Source: Gnetum montanum (lineage: Eukaryota; Streptophyta; Gnetopsida; Gnetales; Gnetaceae). From it: 64,000 nucleotides of DNA. The notes under the pieces were generated by a model. That model saw nothing but the letters and a program-made list of their open reading frames with translations, had not been told where the DNA came from and did no database searches. The DNA is taken from contig MNCI01015740.1 in assembly GCA_015680685.1 (NCBI GenBank), positions 223,044-287,043 of the forward strand, read 5' to 3'. Within the stretch, counting starts at the first letter, position 1. Every line of letters begins with the position of its first letter. Below, piece by piece: positions 23,521 through 34,580 of the stretch. A program made the position numbers and the translations under genes.

Positions 23521-25517
23521 ACCAAACCCTTCCATGAGCCTAAAATAGCCAGTATTAATACTACCTTTATTGGTGGACAACCTTACTCATTATTTTAGAT
23601 CTCCTCCTTCCAATTCAGTCATGGGAAAGATGGCCACCAATGCTAACCATTCTAAACCCTTAGTTCCTTTGCTTTTCTTTGTTTTACACATTGTTCATCT
23701 TTACTTATTTTTATTTTACACCATCATTAACATTTTTGCTATTTCTTTGTCTAATTTATTCTTATTTGTCACATACTAAGTGCTCACTATGGTGGGTTGT
23801 ATTATAATAAGTGTTGATTGCTAATGTTTGGTTTTTACCTTTTACTTTCAATGTTGATGCTAAGATATGGTTTCTTTTGATAAAACAGGAAATAAGTCCA
23901 CGTCACCCAATTATTAATGCAACTCTATCATCTCTCTTTTTTTAGAAATGTATTGTCCCTTTTCTAAGAAAACTTATTAATGAATCAATGCCTTAGTACT
24001 CTTTGAACCAAGGAAAGATTCAAATGGATGGAAAAGGGTGTGACCTCAAGGGGATTCCATGCATTTGTGCTACTTATTCTCTAGGGTACTTGGATGTTTT
24101 TTATAAAGTCCTCTACCATTCTACTATTGACTAATATATCAGGAAGTTGACTAAATCAAATAATTCTTTGCATGGTGTGGTTCTCACAAAAAAAAACCAG
24201 TGAGAATTCAAAGCACACACCTTATACATAATAAAGAAACATGGGCTACAAGCACTGGTTATGGCATTGGAAAGACATGTTACCCATGCCTGAAGGTTCC
24301 CTCTAACTAAGGCCCTTTCTCACTTTCTACTGCTCTATCTTTCTCTTGTTGGAATGGTGGTGACTTTGTGGATGCATTCTTGTTACTTCGGAAGGATGGA
24401 TTGGTCAAGTGTGTTGATGTGAGGTCACTGGATGTGGATAGTTGAATCTAGATTTGGATAGAATTTTATTAAGTCACCTTAACCACATATTATACAAGGG
24501 ACTTTACACCACCTTAATTTTGGAACTCCATCCCATTCTCTCCTCTCTTTCCATATTGCTTTCCACATTCCACCTCATTACCAATTTTATGATGAGTCTA
24601 TATCTTGGTTCACGAATTGTTAGTCTTTGGTAAAAATATTATTGATAAGTTCTTAACCTTTTTTCCATATGTCATTCCGAGAGCCTATGGACTCTTTGGT
24701 TTGTAGGTTTGTCAAGACATTCAGGGCATGAGCTTGCTTTGGGGAGGACCCACCAACATTTCTTTTTGGTGCAATTGTTAAGCTCTTTCCCTTCAACATT
24801 TCTCGCAATCAACTATTTCTCATTCACCCCATTAATGACATCTATTTTTTCTTTTTTTTGTTGGCTTCACCATTGTTATTTCTCTTATCCTTCTTATTCT
24901 TTAAAGTTTTCCACCCTATTGCTATCAGAGGTCCACTCTTAGTCATGGGGGCCCTATCACAATTTTTTTCATTTCATAATTATCTTACCCCTACACCTTG
25001 AATAGTTATCAGTCATAAACCTCTAACCTAGTATCTACCATACCCCACAACCTAGCCAATGTGTTGTATATCAAGGTAAGGTATCAGCTACATTAGGTTT
25101 TATCTACCCTTGCTAATCCATGAGTGTGTTATGTGTGGAGATGGTGATTACATGAACAATGGACTAGGATAAGAGGAAGCACTCAGGATGGACTGGAGTT
25201 GAAGCATTTACGCAAGGAACAAGCTTGGACATGTGGCTATGGATGAACAACGGTGTGCACAATTTCAACATTGGAAACAACGTGCCACATTTTCTCTCTC
25301 TCTCTCTCTCTTCAAGCTATCAAATGAGGGTCTAGATGTCATCTATGTATAGTCTTCACCACAATGGGCATGAACACTAATGCTATAATATATTTGTCGA
25401 CCAGTTCCCTAGGCACTTTGAGTTTGTCATCCCATATCATCATTAGTTTTCATTCAATCAATAATCCCATACCTTCCCAATATTTTGTAACGAACTCGAG
25501 GATGATTTTTCATTCAA
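23521..25517 (+). other. A1 3' spacer between integrase and 3' LTR
   Basis: About 2 kb without a conserved reading frame. It is homologous in part to 42348-43560 and to 47190-47274 of A2. The extra ORF found in A2 and A3 is absent; the sequence passes from the spacer (about 25300) straight to the pre-LTR block (AATAATCCCATACCTTCCC). A CT microsatellite lies at 25292-25310. Confidence 0.6.
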
Positions 25518-25528
25518 TCATAGGGGTA
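25518..25528 (+). other. A1 pre-LTR purine-rich tract
   Basis: ATCATAGGGGTA directly before the 3' LTR. The same position in A2 and A3 has GGGGGTA. It probably primes plus-strand DNA synthesis. Confidence 0.55.
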
Positions 25529-26366
25529 TGATGAGTCACGATATCAGGGTCATGACATCACATCCATGATATCGGGTCCATGATATTGAATCTTGCCAAG
25601 TGATATCAAACATCCGATATCAGGATCTATCTCGTTGCCTATAAATAAGAGGCAGGCACACTTGGTTTGGCAATTAGTTCTTAGTTCCTTACCCAAACTC
25701 TTATAGTTTCTCCCTCTCAGAGTTAGAATTATTTCTAAGTGCCCATAGTAGGAGTCATAAAGCAAACGAATCTTTATTCAAGCATTTTGTACCTGAGCAT
25801 GCCTTGTGTTAAAAAATAAAGACAAACTTTATGATAAATCTTGTAGCATTTAGAATAGCTTATCTCTCACCCTTAATGTTATTTATAGATTTTAATGTTT
25901 TCATTAGTTAATTAATGCTACTTTTATTGATTTGTTAATTTTCACAAGTAAGCACACTCAGTACGACCACTTCGAGCATGCATGGAACACTTGGTAACCC
26001 AGTAATGATTAGTGTTTGGTAATCCCAGTAATGTTGCACTGGTTCAGGATGTGTACAGAAAGTGGGAATAGATGCTAGTGTTAGGACTAGTTAGGACCTA
26101 GCTAATTAGTTAATTTAAATTAGTTATTCAATTAATTCACTTCTTCCCTCTTTAGCACTAGGACATAAAACATAAAAAGCATAAAAATCATATACCTCAA
26201 GTTTACTTAACCATACAATCATTCCATATGAGTAAGCTTGGGAAGACAATAATTGCCTAACCCATCCTTTCTCTATGAAGGTGAATAAGCACTTAGTCCT
26301 TGGAGTTCGATTGGATTACACATAACGCTCGTATGGTTGAGTGTAGGGGTACCTCACCGCTCATCA
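25529..26366 (+). repeat. 3' LTR of A1 (838 bp)
   Basis: Starts TGATGAGTCACG and ends CCGCTCATCA. It aligns end to end with the 5' LTR with many substitutions and some small indels, most at the U3 start. Confidence 0.9.
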
Positions 26367-26371
26367 AGCAT
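26367..26371 (+). repeat. Right target-site duplication of A1
   Basis: AGCAT immediately after the LTR, one substitution from the left copy. Confidence 0.75.
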
Positions 26372-27460
26372 CATATAAGATAGCATGCCTGATTGTTGTC
26401 CTATAAAATTTTTCCTTTAATTTTATTGGTATTCTTTTATCATATAGAATAGCACTATCCTGTCTCCATTTTTATCATCTTGCCTTAATTCTATTTTTGA
26501 TATCCTTATCAATTTTAGCATCTAATTGGAGGATTAATCCTATGTAGTGAAACTATTTATAGTGAGGAACTTCTTTGCTTGAATTATTACTTCTCTTTCA
26601 CCATTATTTATGTTATTAAAATTGTATTTCATATATTTTGTCTTACTTCTGCAAATTTTTAAGCCTTTTGACTCTAGGGCATGTCTCCACTTCTCCATTT
26701 TAGCAACAATATTTACTTGATTTGTATCCATAAATACAATATCATTCACAAATAGTATACATCAATGAATTTCCTATTGTATTTCTTTTGTTAATTCATC
26801 CATAATAATAGCAAATAAGTAGGGGATAACTGAAAATCCTTGAAGTAGACTTCTTGTGATTAGAAATTTAGATGTTATTCCACAAGTTTTTCTAATTTTA
26901 GTCATAGCTCCTTCATATATGTCTTGAATCACTTTAATACATTTATTAGAGATTTTTTTCCTTTGCAAGGTCCACCAAATAATATCTCTAGGCACTCTAT
27001 CATATGCGTTTTCAAAATCAATGAAGATCATATGTAAATTTTTTCTATGTTTTCTGAATTTCTTCATTAGTTGTTGTATTTTTTAAAAAAAATAGTTTCC
27101 ATAGTATTTCTCCTTAGAATAAATCTAAATATATTTTTTGATATTATTGATTTAATTTTGAGACATTGCTCTATGACTCTCTCCCAAAGCTTCTTAATGT
27201 AGCTCATTAGCTTGATCCATTTATATTTTGCATATTTTTGTATGTCTCTTTTATTTCTGTAAATGGGAACAATAAATTTTTTTTTCAATTATTGGGCATT
27301 TCTCCATCCTTTAAAATTTTGTTAAATAACTTTATCAGCCAAGAAACTCTTGCAATTCCCAATGCTTTCCAAGCTTCTATAGGAATATTTTCTAGTCCAA
27401 TAGCTTTTCCATTTTTCATCTTTGATAAAGCTATAAATAAACTAGTAGGCTAACAAGGTC
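26367..27460 (-). pseudogene. RTE-type LINE, reverse transcriptase part of ORF2 (right piece)
   Basis: The minus strand encodes, in order from 27460 to 26367, motifs of a plant RTE-like LINE reverse transcriptase: KMKNGKAIG and LWERVIEQCL (N-terminal RT), FIDFENAYDRVPRDIIWW (RT motif with the first catalytic Asp), a PYLFAIIMDELT block, then NDIVFMD where the catalytic ADD motif is expected (one Asp changed to Asn), LESKGLKICRSKTKYM, and KFYRTTIR at the break. The frame is interrupted by stops and shifts. No endonuclease domain was found, so the element is 5' truncated near 27460, as is common for LINEs. It is split at 26366/26367 by A1. Confidence 0.85.
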
Positions 27461-27843
27461 TATTATATTTGGTGGAAGGTTTTTAGGGTTTAGGGTCCAA
27501 TTCGTAACTGCATGAGTAAGCATAATGTATAGAAAAAAGGATCTGTTGTTTTTATTTCATTAACTATTTGTGTCATGTAGGAGACATACAAATTATATTT
27601 TATGTCAATGGTTATTGAACTCCTAATGGATTAGGTGGATGAATGGATCCACTAGAAATGGGCATAGACTTAGGTTTTGTCTTAACCAAAATATGTTTTC
27701 TAAGTTTACACTTATGACTAGTAGCTTTATTATTTATCTACATAAAATTGAGGAAGAATTTTGAGGCACATGAGGTACTAAAGATGGTGACTAAGAAGTA
27801 GATGCAACAAATCTATGATATTTAGAAGGATAATAAAGATAAG
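27461..27843. other. Unassigned DNA between LINE and solo LTR
   Basis: About 380 bases of AT-rich DNA. No reading frame or repeat was recognised. The last five bases (ATAAG) are the target duplication of the solo LTR. Confidence 0.4.
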
Positions 27844-28713
27844 TGATGAAGCATCCAGTCGACAAAGCCTCATCAACGCGATCACATCGACGTGATCCTA
27901 TCGATGCATCTTTCCATGCATTAACATGGCCTCATCAACATAGAGTCCATTTTCCTCTATAAATATGCATGCACCTACTTCATTTATGATACCTTTTGTT
28001 CAAGTTGTAGTGAATCTTTCATAGTTTGTTCCCACAGGAGTTAGAGTATTTTTCAAGTGCTTGCAAAAGGAGTTCGAAGAGTGTACAACTCCTTATTCAA
28101 GCACTAATATACCTGAGCCCATTGGTGTGAACAGTAATAAAGATGAGATTTTTGAACATTCCTTGTAGCATTTGAACTAGATCATTTGAGCATTAATATT
28201 TTAATATTTTAATACTTTAATAATTCTAATGCTTTTGTTATTACTTTAAAGTTATAGTACACTTTCGTAGTCCATGAGAATGCATAAGCATGACCACCTT
28301 GAACATGTCTGACACTTGGCAACCTAGTGATGCTTAACGTCCAACAACGTAGTAGTGATTAGGACACGCTTGGGATGTGCATGAATGGTGGGACCAACTG
28401 CTTATGCTAAGGGTATTTGAGCAATAGAGTAGTGGAATCTTAAATTATCTAGCCTTTCACTCCCTATATTAGAAGAATTAGGTATTAAAGATAAAAGAAA
28501 ACATATAAAAAAATATCATATGCCTCAGTCTCACCTAACCATTGTTCTAGAATTTCACAAGTGAGGTTGAGAGGACAATGACTACTCTAACTAGGATTTT
28601 GATGGCTAGAATTTTGTGTGCGTAAGTGCTTGTAATCTTTGAAATTTAATCAGGTCACATGTGAATGCTCATGATTCGTATGGTTGGGCATAGGGGTATC
28701 TCTCCACTCATCA
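27844..28713 (+). repeat. Solo LTR of the A family (870 bp)
   Basis: Starts TGATGAAGCATC and ends CTCCACTCATCA. It shares the central AGGAGTTCGAAGAGTG and ATTCAAGCACT parts with other A-family LTRs. The perfect duplication ATAAG flanks it (27839-27843 and 28714-28718), so an A element inserted here and was removed by LTR-LTR recombination. Confidence 0.9.
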
Positions 28714-28718
28714 ATAAG

Positions 28719-29640
28719 TATAAAAAAATTAGATTCTTTAGATAAACAAAATTAGATTTTTCAAAATTATGATTTTTTAAGGAGAGAAGCAATTTGAAAT
28801 TTCTAGTGGGGCTATGGGGTTGATAAGGAAATGTAAGCATAACATGATAGGGTAGAATAAAGAAGTCCTATAATGTATGATGAGGATATCAACCCATCTT
28901 CTTGAGGTAAATTTTATCCTCATTATGTCTAAGGAGTCATAAGAGTTGTGTGTTATGTTTTGGCATTAGTTTAGAGTCATTTTAGTATCTTTTTCATGGC
29001 TAGGTACGCAATTGCAAGCTAATTACAAGTCATTATTAGTTATAGTTTGCAACTATAGAAAGTTGTGAGTTACAATCTATCTTAGTTTTTAGCAAATGTC
29101 AAAATTAATGGTTTTTCAAGGTTTGACAATGAGTTGTGAATCCTTTCAAGTTAGTGAAATCATAGTTTGAGATTACAAGTTTTACTTGTAATTAACAAAT
29201 GTGATAAGGTTTTAGTCACAGCCTAGTAATTATGAGGGGCCTATAGGTTACATTCACTTGCAATTTACAAAAAATGAATTTTTTGCAAATGTCATGATTT
29301 TTAAACAAAAGACTAACAGTTAGGGAAGTCCAAGAATAATTCCTAAGCTTATAAAAGATGAGAGCATCCCAAAAAAGTGTGCCACATGTTATTTGTAAAC
29401 TTGTGCTCCTTGTGACCTTGAGAAAAAGTAAGTGCTTTTCTTGAGCATTATGAGAGATTCAAATCTTAATGATCATCCTTGTATTGTAAGTGTGGAGTAA
29501 AGGTTTGATTGGTTGACTGTTTGTCCTTGGGAGTGTGTAACTTCTAATTATGTACTTTTCTCATTTCCTTTGAGTCAGAATAAACTTTCTTCTTCTTTCT
29601 TATTCAATTGGTTCTTGTTGCATCAATAAGAAGTACACAA
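28719..29640 (+). mobile_element. Chromovirus-like 3' end / LTR fragment
   Basis: Bases 28870-29230 match 48715-49030 (GATATCAACCCATCTTCTTGA against GACATCAATCCATCTTCTTGA, then a shared GTTAGTTTAGAGTCATTT stretch). The latter lies just behind a chromodomain-type polyprotein end, so this is LTR or 3' sequence of the same chromovirus family. A GTTGCATCA at 29616-29624 may be its LTR end. No coding part is intact. Confidence 0.5.
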
Positions 29641-30164
29641 AATACCGATTCCAATGATACTTGTTTCACCTCAATTAGACATATAGAAATAAATATATTC
29701 ACATGTGAAGTTTACCAAAATAAATAATAAAATAATAGTAATAATTAATAACTATTTTCATAGAAATAGACATTTTAGCATCCTTAGGATTACCTTGGAA
29801 TAATAAGAGGTAGTATGAGACCAATGTATCACAAAAGAAGAAAGTCTCAATGATTTCCCAACATAGTAGATTATGGCCCATTGACATGCAAGGAAGTCAA
29901 GTATAATGTAATTTTTCTAGAATGGAGAATGTTGCTACCAATACCAAACTCAACAACCCATAGTGACCTAGAAATTTTGGACTATAGCTAGTTGTTAATC
30001 ACTTCTACTTAGAGAGCTCATAGTGATACAATTTTGAGGCTTAAGAATGAATCAATGGCTTCTTTTGCTAAATCCACTAGCTATGTAAGCATGAATATGT
30101 ACTAAATATTTCAATCCTAAAAGATCTAACAAAGAAGAATATGGCATGTTGTTACAATTTAAGA
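29641..30164. other. AT-rich DNA, nothing recognised
   Basis: No conserved frame or repeat border identified. It may be decayed chromovirus pol sequence because the adjoining 100 bases are integrase C-terminus. Confidence 0.35.
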
Positions 30165-30264
30165 GAGATACGATGGTCAACGACACTAATTTTATTGAGA
30201 AAATGAAGCAATTACATCAAGAAGTCAAGTCTAATTTGGAAAAGAAGACTAAGGATATGATATT
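30165..30264 (+). pseudogene. Chromovirus integrase C-terminus, left piece
   Basis: The frame DTNFIEKMKQLHQEVKSNLE leads to KDMIF at the A2 border. It resumes without loss at 48196 as FKTNEGKRKIKFQVEDYVW once the duplicated ATATT is counted once. This is the segment of Ty3/gypsy polyproteins between the integrase core and the GDLVW-type motif. Confidence 0.8.
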
Positions 30265-30370
30265 TGATGAGTTGTGTTAAGTTGGCTACATTGACAAGGC
30301 CTCGTTGATGTAGCCTCGTTGATGAGTTGTGTTAAGTTGGCTACATCAACTTAGTCATTTTTCTATAATT
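30265..30370 (+). repeat. Remnant of A2 5' LTR with internal duplication
   Basis: TGATGAGTTGTGTTAAGTTG occurs twice, at 30265 and again from about 30323, so the short remnant carries its own tandem copy. The sequence is close to the start of the A2 3' LTR at 47275. It joins G2 near 30371. Confidence 0.75.
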
Positions 30371-30380
30371 AGCCATTTTT

Positions 30381-32960
30381 TTGCAAACAACAACTTCCAC
30401 AACCCATTTTGTGAACATGAATCCATATCAACCTTTCATGTTTGTGTCTAACACATTTGACATCACAATCCACCCAAAGTGTGTCACACTAAGCCATGAA
30501 CAATATAATTTTATTTTTTCCAAAGTCCAAGCAAGATTGCCAATGGATTGCCTTGACTTGGTGGAAAAACAGGACTACAAACAAGTCCACTGGGTTGGAT
30601 GGGAGTACAACCCCTCTTTGTTCGACATAATCCCACTCATGGAGTCCTACCACCATCTATTATCCCAAATCATATATGTAAATGAGCATGATGCCAAGGA
30701 TAACCTATGAGGAGGCCTCATAGGAGGAATAATATGAGTTCAAGGCCTACTTTAAATGCAAGATCCCCCTCTACACTATCTTCCAATAACTACTCCCTAG
30801 TATAGCCCCTTCTTGGTTCAATCCACCCGTCCTCTCTGACATGGTGATCATGCCAATTTTTCATTTCTTACAAGCGATCCTTGCATTTTTTCAACCATAT
30901 GCTCACATAGGTACCACCTCCCAACCCCAGATGACTCAGGCATACTATGTCCTACTTATCTCATAGGTGCCCATGACATCTGTCCAATCCACTCATGTGT
31001 GGCCTACCTCGATCACTGTGCCCATCGCTTAGTCAATGCATCAACTAAGCCTATCCACTATGATGTTAAACTAGCAATGATCATCTGCTATGATGTTAAA
31101 TTGGCAACAATCATTTTCTACGATGTTAAATTGGCAAACTCTACAACCAATAATCTGACCATATGCTATGCAACCAACATAAGCCTAGCCAATGCAACTG
31201 GTTGGCACAGCACCAAGCTTGGATCAAGCATTCCAACTAATCCAAAGTTTGCCAAAGGAGATCAACCAACTTAAAGCTACCTCCTTTGAAAAAATCAAGG
31301 TGGTGGACTTCTACCAAGATGATCCCATAAGTCCTATAGTCCCACCCCTGACTCTCCCAACTAGGGTCTAGCTGCCTCAACTCACCAAGTACAATGGTAA
31401 AGGAAAACCCAATGCACACTTTGCCACATTTCGATCTAAGTGCCTACTCCTTGAAGCCTAGCCATACACCATCATGTGTATGTTTCCCCTATCAATCACC
31501 GGCAAGGCCTTAGACTGGTATCATGTGCTACCAAAGGCCTCAATCTCTTCTTTGGAGGATCTCATAAGATAATTTGTGACATACTTTAGATACAACCTAA
31601 AGCCTAAAGCAACCCTCAACCAACTCATTCAAGTCAAGTATGGGCCCCTAGAGCCTATGCCAAAATTCCTCCAATGTTGGAACATCACATTGAGCGAAAT
31701 GCATGAACCCCTAGTAGAGACGCACCTACTGGTCATCTTGAAGGATGTAATGAATGACTTCATCAAGTCAAAACTGTATTACCTGGCCCTGAAGTCCCTC
31801 AACCAAGCCTTTTCCCAAATGAAGGGCATAGAGGAGGTAGTGCAAGTTAGCAATAACCTAGCCTACATGGCCTACAGAAATCAACATGTGCACAAGCAAA
31901 ACACAACAATGGAAATACTAGCTGCAAGCACAAAAGTAACCAATCAAGGCCTGAAAACTAAGTAGCCTAAGGCCGCAACTCACAAATCTACCAACTCTAG
32001 TGCCAACTTTCCTACATTGGTAGGGGCCATACCAAGGCCTAACTTTGAGCACAAGGATCACTCAAAGTATACATCGCTACCGATGGAACCCTTTAAACTA
32101 TTGGAGAAACTCCTAAAATCTTGGAGAATCCAATACAAACACATATTGGAGATTGCCCATTGAAAACATGATAGGTACTACAAACTACTAAGGAACCGTT
32201 CCTTAACAATATCAAATGAGCCCTTGGTCCCACAACACTTCAACCTGGACCAATACTATCATTACCACTAGATGTCTGGTCACAATATAGACAATTATTA
32301 TGCTTTGCAGGATGACCTACAAAGAATGATAGAATGGGGTCGACTGGTGCTTGACATAGCAAGCCAATCCAACACAAGCAATGCCCCCTACATCATAAAC
32401 TCTATCAGTGTAGGTGGCAAGTCTAAACTTGCATAACAAGCTTTTTTGATTCACATGCCTCTTAGAAAGGCAAGGATCCCCTCGGCCTCCACAAGCAAGA
32501 GTCCCTCCTTTTTTATCAAAGTGTTACCTCTGGCACCCATAACACCCTTTGTGATCAAGGTCCCATAGCAATCATCCACTAAGATGTTAAACTGGCAACC
32601 AAACAAATCATTTTCTAAGACATTAAACTAGCATGATGTAGCAACAACAACTATTAAGAAACCTTTTGTCATCAAGGTGCCACAACAAGTTGGCCCCGCA
32701 ACAACTCCTAAATCACCATTTATCATAAGGGTGCCACAACATGATAGCCCCTAACCTACCAAAAGCCCAATAGTGGGTAATGCCTTGGTTCCTCTTCTTT
32801 CAAGGGTTGATCCTAGTAGCAACCTAGGTAGGCCTACCAAATGGAAATGTAAGAGGATGAACGAGCACCTCACAATCCCCATGGTCAAAGAAAAGACAGT
32901 AACTAGCAAGCAATAACTAAACACTAGGATCCCTACCCCCAAGCAAGCCAAGCCCAAGTC
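30381..32960 (+). pseudogene. G2 gag polyprotein region
   Basis: Open pieces in one general direction with several stops. 30381-30710 is the N-terminal part, homologous to G1 around 17890-17640. YDVKLA-type peptide repeats lie at 31055-31135 (HYDVKLA, CYDVKLA, FYDVKLA). The Retrotrans_gag core spans about 31380-31965: TKYNGKGNPNAHFATF, ITGKALDWYHVLPKA, then FRYNLKPKATLNQLIQVKYG. At 32230-32330 the knuckle position reads DQYYHYH and IDNYYALQDDLQRMI, with Tyr for Cys. A Pro/Val repeat with KVP units follows at 32510-32740. Confidence 0.78.
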
Positions 32961-33279
32961 CCTTTCGCAAGAGATTCATCTCTCAAGCTACTTGGAGAAA
33001 CTCAAGGCCAACACAGTGGCTGATTACAAGGACTTTGTAGCTACACTAACCCAAGTGAAATAAATGCTTAAGTAAAAGAACATAATGTTGAACTTGTACA
33101 ACCTAGTCATGACCTCATTTGCTCACCACCAAGCGTTGGCCCAAATTTTGGCCTCCATTCCTATTAGAGAGGACATCATTATAAATGAGAATACCATTCA
33201 TGCAATCATGTTGCCCCCTGCACCTAGCATTTTACAACGATGCAGTCAACATCAACCCTAAACGAGGAAGGTCACTACA

Positions 33280-33984
33280 ACTCCACTATCCATTAGCATA
33301 CATGTTGGGCAATGCATGATTTGCAAAGTGCATCTCAATGATGGTGCAACAACAAACGTAGTCTTGTACTCCATCATTGACAAGTTAGGACTAGCAAATG
33401 AAATCAAGCCAAGAAAAATCATGTGTCTAAAATCCTTCAATAGATCATGTGTCGTTGTCAGGGGTACAAACAACTTAGCCTTCATGGTAGGAGAGCAACT
33501 CCTCGCTAGCATACATTTCACTATTCTAGAGGAGATGCCAGACTTCAACCTAATCTTGGGTAGTCTTTAGCTAGCTCAACTACAAGCTATCGCCTCTCCC
33601 ATCCACCAAGAAGTCCACCTTCCATACAAAGGTGGTCAAGTTATCATCCACGGTGATAATGCCTGCTCTTTGGCTATCCACAACATAGACATGGAGCAAG
33701 TGTCAGACGTGGAGTTTCTTGGTGATGTACTTACGACAGCCAATGCAATACCCAAGGCTAACACACCCAAATGAGTGGTTGAAGTCAACAACCTCCCAAA
33801 GGATCCTAAGCTTTATGCAACCCCTAATCCATGCCTAGTTAGGAAGCAACTACGTGACCAAGACTTTCCCTTGGCCAAAAATGCACTAAGCACCTACTTA
33901 CCCCTTGGCTCCATGGGCCATGCATTTTTGGTTTTTTCTTGCATTGCATTTTTTCATGAATTTACATTTCTTCTACTTGCCTAG
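33280..33984 (+). pseudogene. G2 aspartic protease
   Basis: The loop NDGATTNVVLYSIIDKLG is at about 33330, followed by IMCLKSFNRSCVVVRGTNNL and FTILEEMPDFNLILGSL, the second half of a retropepsin fold. After a stop, a G1-like tail continues to 33900 (LVRKQLRDQDFPLAKNALST). It is the last protein-coding segment; no pol domains follow before the LTR at 35851. Confidence 0.8.
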
Positions 33985-34354
33985 TTTACACACCTCTTCA
34001 CTTTGTTTACGCATTTCTATCTTGTTTACACATCCATCCACTTATCTTACACATTGCATTTGAAAAACATCAAAAACACATAAAAATAAAAAAACATAAA
34101 ACTATAAAAACACATGGTCCACAAAGGCCTTAAACTATCCCATAGCCCAAAATGGCCTAAAACTATTACTTTTTGCATTTCTTTCCTTTCATTCATGCAT
34201 TTTAACTCTGTTTACGATAGTTGCTACTTAATGTTGTTTTTCTAGTTGATTTTTGTAGGATCTTATAGGCACATAGCATGACTATGGATATAGCATCGCA
34301 CCTCATACAAGCAAAGTAAGCATTCATTCACCATGACACAAAAAACTAGCAAAA

Positions 34355-34580
34355 TAGTCTGTTATGACTATAAACTAGTATAGTAGTTTGCTATGACTAT
34401 AAACCGACACAAATCATCCTTGGGTCATTATGTTAAACTAGCATAACATCCACCATCTACTATGATGTTAAACTAGCACCCAGCAGTCTGTTAGGACTAT
34501 AAATTAGCACATCATGGTTTGCTAGGATCTTAAACTAGGTTCATGATTTTCCAGGACTTTAAAATAGCATGTTGCTGATC
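34355..34580 (+). repeat. CTATGACTATAAACTAGCA array in G2
   Basis: About seven units, homologous to 13685-13975 of G1 in opposite orientation. Confidence 0.8.

Larger units (their letters stand above)
8407..26366 (+). mobile_element. A1: Athila-like Ty3/gypsy LTR retrotransposon, split by G1
   Basis: Both LTRs (8407-9242 and 25529-26366) start TGATGAG and end CTCATCA. The target duplication is AGCAC on the left and AGCAT on the right (one change). Next to the 5' LTR is a primer-binding site TGGCGCTGTTGTCGGGGA, close to the tRNA-Asp site of Athila elements. Order inside is gag, protease, RT, RNase H, integrase. The RT active-site region reads FMDDFSTYG, the Athila/Tat form. All frames carry stops. 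Element G1 sits at 11401-19416; without it A1 is about 9.9 kb. The LTRs differ visibly, so the insertion is old. Confidence 0.92.
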
